From NCBI GenBank assembly GCA_029448655.1, contig JACCLO010000008.1:1550001-1614000 (forward strand): a stretch of DNA of 64,000 nt, written 5' to 3'. Both the position numbers and the translations under genes were made by a program. The notes beneath the pieces were generated by a model, which was not told the DNA's origin, did no database searches, and saw nothing but the letters and a program-made list of their open reading frames with translations. The DNA is from Wolfiporia cocos (lineage: Eukaryota; Basidiomycota; Agaricomycetes; Polyporales; Phaeolaceae). Position 1 is the first letter of the stretch, and each line of letters begins with the position of its first letter. Below are positions 43,210 to 54,539 of the stretch, piece after piece.

Positions 43210-46200
43210 GAGTTGTCAGCCGTGGCATAGCCTTTCCATTTGACGAAGTACTGGTGCTTCCTCCCTCGCCATCTGTCAGCCAGGATGGCTTCAACTTCGT
43301 ACTCTTCTTGTCCCTTGATGATATCAGGTGGCGGCCGTAGGTAATTGGGTCCGTGTACGCCTGTTTCCTTGAATGGTTTTAGTAAGGCAGCGTGGAAGAC
43401 CGGATGAATTTTCCAATTCACCGGTAACTGCAGCCGGTATGTCGTGGGTCCCATCTTTTCTGTGATGGTGAAGGGTCCTTCTCTTTTTGGTGCCAGTTTG
43501 TTCGATTCGTAGGGGATCGTTAGGTTCTTGGCATCGAGCCAGACCTTATCCCCTTTCTCAAGCTTCGGCAGTTCTCTGAGGAACCGCCCTGCCATTCTTT
43601 TCTGGGCTAATTCATGCGCGATGAATGCCATCTTTCGCGCCTCTTTGATCTTCTTGACCTTGTCGACAGCTGCCGGGACGTTCCCTACTCTGTCATAGTC
43701 TGGGAATCCTCTCGGGATGTATCCTAGGATTATTTCAAGTGGCGCTGGCCGGTTTTCGGTCCGTCTGGTGTTGTGCGCAAATTCGACGTCAGGCAGTCGC
43801 TGTACCCATTGGAAAGGGTCGTTCATGCAATAGATACGAAGATATACTTCGATCTGTTGGTTCATCCTTTCCGTTTGTCCGTCTGTCTGGGGATGGTATG
43901 CTGTACTCATCGCTGACTCCGTTCCCTGCAGCTTGCATAATTCCCTGAATAGTTTTGATGCGAATTGTGGTCCCCTGTCCGAGATGATTTTTCGGGGGAT
44001 GCCGTACTGTGAATATATCTTTCGATGGAATATTTCTGCGGCTCCTTCGCTTGTAATTGTTTTGTCGCATGGGGTGAGAGAGATGGCCTTGGATAGGCCA
44101 TGGTCGACAATCACCATCATGGAGTCATACTTTCCGACTCTTGGCAGGTCGGTGACAAAATTGACCGAGCACTGTGAGAAGGGGAGGGCGTCTTCCCGTG
44201 TCGGTATTGGTTGCAAGGGGGGTTTTAGCGGATTCCTATCAGGTTTCATCTGTTGACAGATTGCACAGCCCCGGACGTATTCCGCTATCATTGTTCTCAT
44301 GTCAGGCCACCAAAAGTGGGTCGTAACCTGTACTGTTGTACCCCAGATCCCAGGGTGTCCGGCCGGGATCGTGTTGTGGTATTTTGAGATGACGTCCCGT
44401 CGAAGGTCCTCGTCTTTTGGCACGTACATCCTGCCCCTGTAGAGCAGTATTCCATCTGTTTGTTGCCATTGATCTGCGGTGGTTCTCGCGGGGAATTCGC
44501 CTGTGCCCCCTAGAGCACGGATCGCCTGTTCCGCAGATTCATCTCGATCGTTGGCGTTCTTGATTCGATCAATGATCGGGATCTGGATCGCATGGACGAC
44601 GAGTTCGTCTGGAATCATGGTGATTCCCTCATTGTCCTCGTTGCTTTCGTCCAGGTGGTACAACCTGGAAAGTGTGTCGGCCATGACTAGTTTCCTTCCG
44701 GGGACGTGCTGCAATTTCAGGTCGAATTGTGAAAGGAATAGATGCCATCTCGCTTGTCGCCGATTTAGGCGCTGTGCACTTCTCCAGTACGTCAGGTTCT
44801 GATGATCACTTCGGATCAAGATCCGATGCGGTGCTCCTTCCAATAGGTGCCGCCATTCTTCTAATGCTCGGACTATTCCGAGTAGTTCGCGATCGTAGAT
44901 TTCGTAGTTCCGTTCTGTTGATGTCAGGGATTGTGAGAGATATCCCACTGGCCGTTCGCGCCCTGTTTCATCTGTTTGTTTCAGCACTGCTCCTGTGGCG
45001 AACTGAGATGCATCAGTTTCGAGGATGAATGGTTTTTCCTTGTCGGGTGTTCCTAGCGCGGGCGCCGTTGTGAATGCCTGCTTCATGAAGTCGAACGCTC
45101 TCTGCTCTTTGTCCGTCCACTGGAACCCCGTTCCTGTGACCGTTTTTGTGAGGTCTACCAGGGGTCGTGCGTGCGTTGAGTAGTGGTCGATGAATTTTCG
45201 ATAGAAGTTCGCAAACCCTAGGAAGGATCTGACTTCCTTGAGATTTTGGGGAGTCGGCCATTCTTTAATCCCGTTGAGTTTCGCTGGGTCCATCTGGATG
45301 TTCCCTGGGGTGATGACCAGCCCTAGGAACTCAACTCAGTCGACGCCGAAAGCGCATTTCTCGGGTTTCACAAAGAGGTGGTTGTCCACTAATTTCTGAA
45401 GGACCCGCCATTCCCGTTCTTTGTGTGTTTTCTCATCTTCTGAGAAAACGAGGATGTCGTCCATATAAACAAGCACCCATCCTTCGAGGATTTCTTCTTT
45501 CAGGATTTCATTCATCATTGCCTGAAAGGTCCCGGGTGCGTTGCACAATCCGAAAAACATAACTGTGGGCTCGTACAACCCTCGGTTTGTTTTGAAGGCT
45601 GCTTTCCATTCGTCTCCCTTCTTGATCCGCACGTTGTTGTATCCCGCCCTAAGGTCCATCTTTGTGAAGATCTTTGCTCCTTTTAGCTTTTCCAGGAGCT
45701 CTGAGATCAGTGGCAAGGGATAGACGTTCTTTATCGTCCCTTCGTTCAGATATCGATAATCTTGACAGGGTCGTAGGCCGCTGTCTTTCTTTGGAACGAA
45801 AAAGAATGGTGACGCCATCGGGGATTTTGAAGGGACTATGAATCCTTTGGCCAGATTTTCTTTTAGGAATTCGTCCAGTGCCTGTTGCTCTTTAGGTGAG
45901 AGTGCATAGACTTTGCAGTCTTTCGGCACAAAATCGGGTTTTAATTCGATTGCGTGGTCCCATGGTCTCGACGGGGGGAACGCTGCTGCGGACTCCTTGC
46001 TGAACACCTTGGCGAAGTCCAGTAGGTGTTTCGGGACCATCTCCTCAATCGTTTGTTCTGGTTTGGGGGTTTTCTGCGCGAATTCCTGGGATTTCGTCAG
46101 CGCTTTCCTGACAGCGTTGATGATTTGTATCTTTGTTTGGAACTTCTTTCGCGTCTCCCCTTTCTTTCCTATGATCCTAGGGTTATCTTTTGCAAAGCGT

Positions 46201-47042
46201 CGGATCGCTTCGTACTCCTCGAAAGTATAGAGCTGCTGCGCTGTTTCCTCTGGCTGGTCCGTGGATCCAAACCCTTTCTCCCCTCGTTCTGTTTCATCTA
46301 GGTCTTTGACCTCTATAATGTCGGGGGTGAGGTGCCGTTCGAAGATTATCTGGGCTATTCGCATGCCCGGGATAATTCTATGTGCCTTGTCTGAGTAGTT
46401 GAAGATGATGGCTCCTACGTCTCCTCGGTAGTCCGAGTCTATGACTCCGGCTTGTACTACCAATCCGTGTCTGAGGGTGTTGCCTGATCGTCCGGCCAAC
46501 CTTCCATACGATCCCTTCATTTTTAATCCAGTGGAGACGAGTTTCCATCCTCCGGCGGGAATCTCAGTTTCTTCTGCAGCGTAAAGGTCGTACCCTGCAG
46601 CTTCTTGGGTCCCCCTTGTTGGAATTTTCCCTTCTGGGGCAACTACCATCTCCACCGTATCCATTCGGATCGTGGCTTCCTGTTTCTTTTCTTCTGCCCC
46701 TAGTATCGATCGTACATCGACTGTTTGGTCCTTCCAGTCGATTGTGGGGTTTTCGTCTTTTAGCCATCCATACCCTAGAATCATATTCTCTGTTCCGATT
46801 GATCCTACTAGGAATCGGACTTTTCGCGTTTTCTGGGTCTTCGGATATCGTAGTAGTATGGTGGCTTCTCGGTCTATTCGCCCATCTTTGTTTTCTGTTC
46901 CGTCAACATTTTTGATGATGATCGGGTTCTTCAAGGGTTGCGTGGGCACCTTGTATTTTTCTACCACTCTGCTGTGGATCAGGTTCGACATTGCTCCTGA
47001 GTCGATTAGTGCATTGCACTTCACGGGTTTTGCCAGCGTCAT
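43098..47042 (-). pseudogene. pol of copy A: protease, dUTPase, reverse transcriptase, RNase H, integrase, chromodomain
   Basis: From the N-terminus: aspartic protease with [16 protein letters not shown] (catalytic DSG); dUTPase with [47 protein letters not shown] and [12 protein letters not shown] with [31 protein letters not shown] and [10 protein letters not shown]; RNase H with LETDASQFATGAVL and ADTLSRL; integrase with H/C zinc residues (GHPG..CAICQQMK), IISDRGPQF and TDGQTERMNQ; then a chromodomain, QYFVKWKGY. A single in-frame TGA at 45336 splits the frame after AFGVD, just before VEFLGLV. The first integrase catalytic Asp is replaced (SVNFVTDLP). In the dUTPase three residues seen in copy B (IPK) are missing. 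The pol frame is -1 relative to gag and stays open across the gag stop, so frameshifting is a plausible expression route. Confidence 0.92.
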
Positions 47043-47131
47043 GATTACCGGGATGAAGAGGGATCGATTCTTCTCAAACGAGGTAATTACATGCGCTGCT
47101 TTCTCGGAGGGTAAGACCGTGGGCTTCCCTC

Positions 47132-48973
47132 CTAGGCAAAATCCTGTTCTTCTACGAGCTGTGCTAGGAGCTCGGGGTTCTTGGCTTTCAGGGCCCTAAT
47201 CGCCGTGACCGCTCTGTTTGCGGTGATGTATTCAGTTTCTTCGTCTGAGACTTCTTCGATGCGAGCTTCTTGCTCGGCTTCTTCTTGCTCGGTTTTTCGA
47301 GTGGTCCACCTAGGGCGGGCTGGCTTCTTTGGCCTCTTCGGGCAGTCTCGCGACATATGCCCCGGCTGATGACAGGTGAAACATTTTCCCTTCTTGATGT
47401 GATCGTCCCTTTCCTGGGTGGTCATTCGATCTACATGCATCACATTCGGATCTTTCGGTGCGGTTGTCTGTGGAGCACTAGTGCATCCGTTATTCTGGTT
47501 CGAGGTTTGCCAAGCCTTTTTCTTGACAAACGGTTTATCCCGTTTCAAGAATATCTTGTACGTATTTTCATAGTACGAGGCAGCGGACTGCCATTCATCA
47601 ATGGTCGCTGGTAATGGCCGAACGCCGATGATGTATCGGGTCGTATGTTCGGGTAACCCTTTCTCGAAGAGGGTTATGAGCAACGCGTTTCCGTCCACGC
47701 TGTATCGATTGTACTGGGCCTTCCCGGCCAAGTTGTTGAACTCGGTGATATAATCATCGATGTCCTTCCTGTCCTGGGTTACGTCCAGGATTTTCTTCCG
47801 CACCTTCTGTACCTCTTCGATGGCTCCGAAGGCTTTCTGGAAGTCTGCATCAAATTGTGCAAGACTAGGCGGGAAGAATCGTTTCGTCTGGGGGTTCGTA
47901 TAAACCCGGTGGTAATTCTGTTTCCATTGGCCCGTTTTCCCCTTGTTCGAAATATAAGAGAGGATAAAGATCACTCTCTGAACGTCGTTCTGGAATGACG
48001 TTTCGTACATCGTAAACCAGGAATTGCACTGGTTTATGAAGTTCTGCATGTCGGATCGTTCCCCGTCGAATACGTCTGGGGGATTGATCTTTATCATTGG
48101 GGGTTGGTAGTACGGGTTCGGCGCCAGAGGTTGAGGCTGCGGCGCATTCGGTGGTGGGGGCCCTCCTGGGGGTCCTCCTCCTCCCGGGTTTCCTCCACCC
48201 GGGTTTCCTGGGTTTCCTCCGGGGTTCCCTGGGTTCCCTCCAGGGGTTCCTCCTCCGGGGTTCGCGGGGGTTCCTCCTCCGAGTCCTCCAGGAGGGGGGG
48301 CATTCCCTCCTCCAAGTCCGAAGTTTCCTCCCAGTCCTCCTCCGCTTGCACCTGTGGAGGTTCGTCCAAATAGGCCTGAAGGCCATGTTCCTGGGTTTGT
48401 CGTTCCCATTCCTCCACTTGGGCTAGTCCAAGACGGATTTCCTCCGCTACCCATTCCGGGTGCATTCTGTGGGGGGTTTCCAAAGAGGTCTGCTCCTCCA
48501 GCCATAGGCCCAATCCCACTCTGCGCAAAAGCAGATACAAATCCTGGAGGGTCCTGTCCTCCGGTCTGGCTGTTATCTGTTCCTGTAAAGTTTCCAGGAT
48601 TTCTCCCATCATCTCCGATGCGCTCAATTCCTGCCATTCCTGTGGCGCCCGAAGGCTGATTCGTATTTCCATTGGCATCGAAGGTTCTGTTGATGGTTTC
48701 GGTTTCGGTCAACGTCGCGGTTGACATCGGAGGGATTTCTCCGAATCGTTCGAACGCTTCACGCGTTATTTCCCAAGCGGTCGTTCCTGCGGAGGGGTAT
48801 ACTTGTACCCACTTCGATGCCCTATCTTTTCTGGGGATGACAACAATTCCTCCGCGGTTACAGAAGGCTCCGATGGTGTCAGTCCACTCGTATTGGTTGA
48901 GTCTGTAGACTCCCTGAATGTCCTCGGGCAAGAGTTCAATCAGTCGTGCTGGGAATTCTGGTCCAAATATCAT
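47132..48973 (-). CDS. Gag polyprotein of family 1 copy A (613 aa)
   Basis: Gag builds the virus-like particle and binds the RNA. It starts at an ATG (48973) 35 bases after the primer binding site. Residues 1-80 read [20 protein letters not shown]. About 100-270 is a low-complexity Gly/Asn/Pro region (GGNPGNPGG repeats). About 290-490 is the capsid-like core found in Ty3/gypsy gags ([20 protein letters not shown], then [20 protein letters not shown]). Near residue 550 there is one CCHC knuckle, [14 protein letters not shown]. The frame is open to the stop at 47132 and differs from copy B at few residues. The Gly-rich part overlaps another open frame (48094-48678). Confidence 0.9.
   Translation of the reverse strand: MIFGPEFPARLIELLPEDIQGVYRLNQYEWTDTIGAFCNRGGIVVIPRKDRASKWVQVYPSAGTTAWEITREAFERFGEIPPMSTATLTETETINRTFDANGNTNQPSGATGMAGIERIGDDGRNPGNFTGTDNSQTGGQDPPGFVSAFAQSGIGPMAGGADLFGNPPQNAPGMGSGGNPSWTSPSGGMGTTNPGTWPSGLFGRTSTGASGGGLGGNFGLGGGNAPPPGGLGGGTPANPGGGTPGGNPGNPGGNPGNPGGGNPGGGGPPGGPPPPNAPQPQPLAPNPYYQPPMIKINPPDVFDGERSDMQNFINQCNSWFTMYETSFQNDVQRVIFILSYISNKGKTGQWKQNYHRVYTNPQTKRFFPPSLAQFDADFQKAFGAIEEVQKVRKKILDVTQDRKDIDDYITEFNNLAGKAQYNRYSVDGNALLITLFEKGLPEHTTRYIIGVRPLPATIDEWQSAASYYENTYKIFLKRDKPFVKKKAWQTSNQNNGCTSAPQTTAPKDPNVMHVDRMTTQERDDHIKKGKCFTCHQPGHMSRDCPKRPKKPARPRWTTRKTEQEEAEQEARIEEVSDEETEYITANRAVTAIRALKAKNPELLAQLVEEQDFA
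48094..48678 (-). other. Acidic 194-codon frame overlapping gag (copy A)
   Basis: Read one base off the gag frame, this part of gag encodes a Glu-rich, Leu-rich sequence ([20 protein letters not shown], later [20 protein letters not shown]). It starts at an ATG and is open in both copies (61213-61797 in copy B). The two translations differ at about 10 positions, mostly in the last third. In the first two thirds several base differences are silent here but change gag. Whether it is translated is unknown. Confidence 0.35.
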
Positions 48974-49007
48974 GTGCCCTTACACCGTGGTAGGTGAGGG
49001 TGTGATA

Positions 49008-49018
49008 AGCTCGACCTT
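49008..49018 (-). promoter_or_regulatory. Primer binding site complementary to the LTR (self-priming), copy A
   Basis: Just inside the 5' LTR the minus strand reads AAGGTCGAGCT. The LTR contains the exact 11-nt complement, AGCTCGACCTT, at 49354-49344, about 34 bases downstream of a TATATAA box (49388-49382). This matches the self-priming layout known from Tf1/sushi chromoviruses, where the 5' end of the RNA folds back to prime reverse transcription. I see no match to a tRNA 3' end. Confidence 0.75.
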
Positions 49019-49019
49019 C

Positions 49020-49727
49020 TGTTACGGGTCGAATACCCGTTTGTATATTCGAATCGCGAATATAGATCGTTCTTCTGCACGTAGGCACGTCGCCGTATGC
49101 AAGGCAAATACTCGTTAGATGCCTTCGGGTCCTAAGTGAAGTCCTTAGGAGATCAGTTAATATCCAATACGCATTAGAGAATATAATCTGTTGAAATGCG
49201 AGTCAAATAGAATATAAGACTCGCCTAAGTCCGAGAAGTCAGTGTGCACTTCGAGGACTTAGTCGTTCGGTTGCTCGAGTGAGAAATACTGAGCGTAGTT
49301 TCCTACGTTTGAGAACGAGTATAAGACTTCTTGTTTGTACAACAAGGTCGAGCTAAAGAGCCTCGACAGTAAGTACATTAGTTTATATACTACGTTGGGT
49401 TTCAGGGGTCAAGTCCGTCCCAGATGTCACCGATACTATCTACGCTATAGTACCAAACGTTTGATAGGTATGTAGTGATATACCTGAGACGATAGATAGG
49501 AATGATGGCGGTTGAACGCCATCTATCAGCTAATAAACGATAGACATGAAACGGTGGCAGAGTTGGATCTGCCAAAGATGAAACGCGCCCTATAGACTAG
49601 TACAACTGGGGATGCACCCAGTAGAGTCACGAGTAGCCAGGGGAGTTGGTTGCGCAACAAGTCCCTGTATCGTATTCGCCCAGTGGTGAGTTCTGTCGAT
49701 ATTCGAAAAGTCAAAATAACCGTAACA
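49020..49727 (-). repeat. 5' LTR of family 1 copy A (708 bp)
   Basis: TGTTACGGGTCG at the inner end and AATAACCGTAACA at the outer end. It is full-length relative to copy B. It includes the predicted TATA box and transcript start described for the primer binding site. Confidence 0.92.
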
Positions 49728-49973
49728 AGCTGTCTCCAATTGTAATTAAGTTATAATATAAGCAAATAATTCCAATTGAGGTACCGTGTGGGATAATTGC
49801 AATCATGAAGCACGATTGCCAAGACCTTCTAAATCTATGATCACATGGTTGGAACAGTCTTGCAACACGATCGGGATTGGGTGTTGCAATCTGAGTCGCA
49901 ATCGGGCGCGAACAGCAAATTATTGCACTATGTGACCCAAGAGTATCTGCTTGCCTAGAGCTCCTAAGTCATT
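49728..49973. other. Upstream flank of the Plavaka gene
   Basis: AT-rich stretch with no frame; it probably holds the promoter or terminal region of the Plavaka element. The element's own inverted ends were not found. Confidence 0.4.
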
Positions 49974-52900
49974 ATGCCTAGGGAACAAGGGCTAAACTTT
50001 CTCGGACGTTGGCTTTCTCTCGGTGAATTTACTTGTGATATATGCAATGGGGTTTTCAAGACTCGCGGCCGAGGCAGCCATATGAGAAAATGCAGACAGG
50101 AAGTAGCAGAGCGAGAACTAGCCGCTCAGCTTCGACAGGAAGACATAGATGCTCCTTCAACTTCAAACAGTATGTTTATTTAGAATCATGTCTGCGTCTA
50201 CTGTTTCTTAAGATTTGCAACCAGTCACAAATTCCCATCCCCGAACTGTAGCACCTCCGCCAACTTACCTCGGTGTCAAGACTCAGGCCGAATGCAGTAA
50301 GTATCAATCTTCCAGGTAGACTGTCAGCTTGTGTTTCAGTCCTCTTGGATGGCTCAGCAGTGAATTACTTACTGACCTTGACATCTACCAGTCGCCTCAA
50401 GTTCCGAGGAACATCCTACCATTGGTCAGTCACAATCAAATTATGCACATTGGCTGACATGTCTAACAAAATGTCTCAGATAAATACATGTTTGAATAGA
50501 GAGTTGGAAGACTCTCCAGGGCAAATATATGACGACATTGTCATACAAGGTGGTTTATCCTGACTTTATAGACGTTCACTTGAAGTTGAAGTTAATCATT
50601 TTTTGAAGAGCCCGCAGAAACACCAGAGTGGCAACCAAACAAGGATGATATTATGACCCAATATCATCCGACTAGCTACATTCCAAGTCGCGTACAAGCC
50701 TTCGATGACTACAGAAAAGAAGATGACGAACCCCCGAAGTCACCAAAATCAAAGACGCCATGGGAGCCATTTGAGACCCGTGCAGACTTTGAATTCGCAG
50801 AGATCGCACTGCAGTCATCTCTCAAGAAAAAGGAAATTGACTCCTTAATCAAATTGATTAATGCAGTCGCTTCGGGGCAGACAAAGTTCTTGCTGACGAG
50901 CGAAGCTCAGTTGCACGAGATCTGGAATGCAGTGTCAAACCAGTTGACTCCTGTAAGAATCAAATCTCGATATTCTGCGGTAATATATTGACCATGTTGA
51001 ATAGTTTGTGAAACATACCATATCAGTACCTTACGAAGAACATAGCTTCGATGTCTATGGATGTGATGTTTGGGCATGGGTACTTGACCTATTACAGAAT
51101 CCTGCACTATCAAAGCATTGGAATTGGACACCAACCCAGCTCTACAGACACACCGGATCTGAATGGGAGAGTTTTTATCGTGAACCATGGACGGGAGATA
51201 GACTCTGGGAAGTACAGGTAAACATATCTTCAATGCTTTTGTTTTCGAGTCTTGGCTCCTTTCAGTCTCAGGTTCCTGCCGGAGCGACGGCATTCGGCCT
51301 TATCATTTATGCGGACAAGACGAAACTATCGTCATTCGGAACGCAGAAAGGATACCCAGTCATCGCTCGAGTGGCTCATCTCCCCACTGAGATCCGCAAT
51401 AATGAGGGGGTAGGTGGCGGGTGTGTGGTTGGTTGGCTGCTGATTGTAAGTATGTATATCTAATCTAAATTTATATCCTCATCATTCTTCAAGGTGGATA
51501 ATGACTCCGCAGAGGATGGCAAAACAGGCTTCATGAATTTCAAGCACGTCGTCTACCATAAGGGATTTTTGGTATTCATGGAGGATGTTGCACTCCATTC
51601 GAAAGAAGGATATGATGTCAAGTGCGCAGACGACATTGTGAGATGGCTATTCATGTTCATATTGTTTCTTTCTGCGGACTATGAGGAACAGTACGTTCCA
51701 AATTTAGTCTGCATTTCGATTAACTCAAATTAAATACCTAGATGCCTTATGGTTCTGATACGAGGACTGAAGTGTAATTGTCCTTGTCCAATATGCTTAG
51801 TACCTAGTTCGCAGCTCGCGGATACAAGTGTGGAGTATCCGCTTCGTACGTCGACTGATACTAAAGTGCTTGTGGAATGCGCCAGAGCTATGGGCACGGT
51901 GGCTGAACAAGAGGCCATCTTGAAGCCACTCGGGCTTCGTCCTATCAAGGTATCTGTCTATCCTCATGTTTTATAGCATCTCACTGATTCTGCTTAGAAC
52001 TCATTTTGGAAGATAGCAAATACTGATGTACACAGGGCTTTGTCATTTGATAGGCTACATGCTCACCACATTGGGCTATTTGGTGACCACCTGTGGTCAA
52101 AGATTAAGCAACATGTGAATGATCTTGGATGTAATGCAGGAACCATGGTTGATACTCAGTGGGCTAGCATGCAATATTTTTACTCACCTGTGCACAGGGT
52201 CCTCCAGATGCCGCGATGGTGCGGCTTTAATCACTTTGACCAGATCATGAATATCAACTTTACAGACGGCAGCAAACTCGAGGATTTGTCAAAGGTAGTG
52301 TCCATTACCTTTCTAATTCAATAACGACAAACTTATTTGACTCAGATTGTTATTTTTGCTACTCACAACGTCCTCGCTACAAGACCTGGGTCTGCCAGTT
52401 ATGTCTTGCTACGCTGTTTGCGCAGCTATCTTGTACTAGACATGTACTTGTCATTCGAAGTTCATACCACAGGACGACTGACAATGGGATGGGAGGAGTT
52501 ATATCCACTTCTACAGCTTATCGAAGTAAGTCTATCCAGCATTCAGCAAGCATTAAACTAATGTAGTTGCATCGCTAGGAATATTCGAGAAAAATGGGAG
52601 ATGGTGACAAGAACTGGAATTTCATCAAAGCGCATTCCTATCAACATGCATTTCAAGACATCAAGGCCAAGGGTGTCACCAGAAACTACAATACAAAGCC
52701 TAGTGAAAAGATGCATCGCTCAGTGAAGAAATCATACCAGCAAACGAATTACAAAAACATCGCTAGTCAGGTATATATCAAATTGTCTTACTCACATATT
52801 GAAACGTCTCAAATACTCGACAGATTCTTACCATCAATCACAATAATTGCGTTGCATCGCTCATTCGCTCGCGCATTGGGGATTTTGATGCGTACAACGA

Positions 52901-53630
52901 CCACATGAAGAACAAATCTGAAGAAATTGCTGACGAAGACTCATGTAGTACTTTATTCGGATTAGGTCATATAAGTCTTGGTTCTCCAAAAAAACCTATC
53001 ATGATTTCCTTCAAGAGGACCCCAATGCACCGGCCGTATTTACTGATTTCCACAAACACCTTGGGGATTTTCTTGGGAAATTTCTCGCATCCAATGGTCT
53101 CAGGTTTCAGAATCCTTCAGTCAAGATCTCAGCTCTCGATATGGTATTTTTTTGCATATGAACATCACCAATTGACGAAACTGTAGATTACCGAATATTG
53201 CCTTCTCAAAGTCAACTATGAATCTTGCGAGACGTGGAAGATGGCTACCAATTTGCTGTGATGCAACCCCAACTTTCACGGAAGACCTCAATATGATCAT
53301 GTCCTAATCAAAACCACGGAGCGACCCATTTTTGCGCAGCTCATTTCTGTCTTCACGTACTTGGTGAAGAATGTCGTTGACAGCCGTGCTGAAAATGGTG
53401 TGTGGTTACGATATATGATGCCTGCCCATCTCATGTATTACCCGCAGCTGATACAAAAGATATCCTATATCCATTGGCGTTGATTAAACCCTTGGATGGA
53501 CGAACAGGAATTGAGCGTTCAAAGGACCGCGACCTTGGCCTTTATCGTGTCAAATCCAATTCACGCGTTCCATATGAGATTGTGCCTCTACATTCCATTA
53601 TCCGGGGTGCATACATAGTCCCTGATTATG
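49974..53630 (+). pseudogene. Plavaka-type DNA transposase (CACTA-related), cut at its 3' end
   Basis: Plavaka transposases are large basidiomycete DNA transposases. The first exon encodes a zinc-finger-like FTCDICNGVFKTRGRGSHMRKC. After introns come PWEPFETRADFEFAEIALQS, LTPFVKHTISVPYEEHSFDV, a WTGDRLWEVQ exon, SQVPAGATAFGLIIYADKTK then LSSFGTQKGYPVIARVAHLP, FLSADYEEQ, LIRGLKCNCPCPICLVP, ALSFDRLHAHHIGLFGDHLW, GFNHFDQIMNINFTDGSKL and YNTKPSEKMHRSVKKSY. These blocks appear in the family's usual order, with acidic DKT and DR residues available for a DDE/D-type site (inferred). The final recognisable piece (PYEIVPLHSIIRGAYIVPDY) ends where an LTR begins at 53642. The expected C-terminal residues and terminal repeats are not seen beyond it. 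Exon limits are approximate, and several exons near 52900-53400 look decayed. Confidence 0.8.
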
Positions 53631-53641
53631 AGCATAGCGAT

Positions 53642-54353
53642 TGTTATGGGTCGAATACCCGTTCGTATATTCGAGTCGCGAATATAGATCGTTCTTCTGC
53701 ACGTAGGCTTGTTGCCGTATGCAAGGCAAATACTCGTTAGATGCCTTCAAGTCCTAAGTAGAATTCTTAGGAGATTGGTTAATATCCAATACGTGTTAGA
53801 GGATATAATCTGTTCAAGTGCGGGTCTGATAGAATATTAGACTCGCCTAAGTCCGAGAAGTCGATGTGCACTTCGAGGACTTAGTCGTTCAATTGCTCGA
53901 GCGAGAAATACTTGAGCGTAGTTTCCTATGTTTGAGAACGAGTATAAGACTTCTTGTTTGTACAACAAGGTCGAGCTGAAGAGCCTCGGCAGTACGTACA
54001 TGAGTTTATATACTACGTAGGATTTTCGGGGTCGAGTCTGTCCCAGATGTCACCGCTACTATCTACGCTATAGTACCAAACGTTTGATAAGTATGTAGTG
54101 ATATATCCGAGACGATAGATAGGAATGATGATGGCGGTTGAACACCATCTATCAGCTAGTAAATGATAAATATGAAACGAGGGCAGAGTTGGATCTGCCA
54201 AAGGTGAGATGCGCCCTATAGACTAGTACAACTGGGGATGCGCCCAGTACAATCATGAGTAGCCAGGGGAGTTGGTTGCGCAACAAGTCCCTGTATCGTA
54301 TTCGCTCAATGGTGAGTTCTGTCGATATTTGAAAAATCAAAATAACCGTAACA
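53642..54353 (-). repeat. Family 1 solo LTR at the end of the Plavaka gene
   Basis: It starts TGTTATGGGTCGAATACCCG and ends AAATAACCGTAACA. The flanks GCGAT and GTGTC do not match, and Plavaka sequence does not resume on the right, so the insertion was followed by loss or recombination. Confidence 0.85.
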
Positions 54354-54539
54354 GTGTCTGCGTCACAACCCTATGCCCATTCTCTGTGTTCGCATCGCGT
54401 TCTAGCTGATATTCTGTGTCTAACCACAGTAGTTCTCAGTTTCATCCCTTATTGCGCTCAACTGCAACACTTCTCCTTTATTACTTATGTTGTTAGCCCA
54501 ATGGACTTAATAGTAGCAGTACCAAGGACACTATGACCC
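54354..54539. other. Unassigned spacer
   Basis: Short sequence to the right of the LTR with no match to Plavaka or to other repeats in the window. Confidence 0.3.

Larger units (their letters stand above)
41339..49727 (-). mobile_element. Nearly complete chromodomain Ty3/gypsy LTR retrotransposon (family 1, copy A)
   Basis: On the minus strand the order is 5' LTR (49727-49020), primer site, gag, pol (protease, dUTPase, RT, RNase H, integrase, chromodomain), zinc-knuckle 3' ORF, polypurine tract and 3' LTR (41988-41339). The total is 8.39 kb. The 3' LTR lacks about 58 bp present in the 5' LTR. Flanking 5-mers GACAG and AGCTG do not match, so the ends may come from recombination. Inactivating changes are a TGA inside RT, Asn at the first integrase Asp position, and stops in the 3' ORF. 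Gag is open throughout. Overall this is a young but probably dead copy. Confidence 0.93.

Noticed and set aside
48097..48426. Antisense Gly/Leu/Val/Ser-rich frames over gag (also 61465-61760)
   Set aside because: The open antisense frames follow from the Gly/Pro-codon repeats of gag and show no independent signal.
41334..49732. Target-site duplication for copy A
   Set aside because: Flanks GACAG and AGCTG do not match, so I do not claim one.
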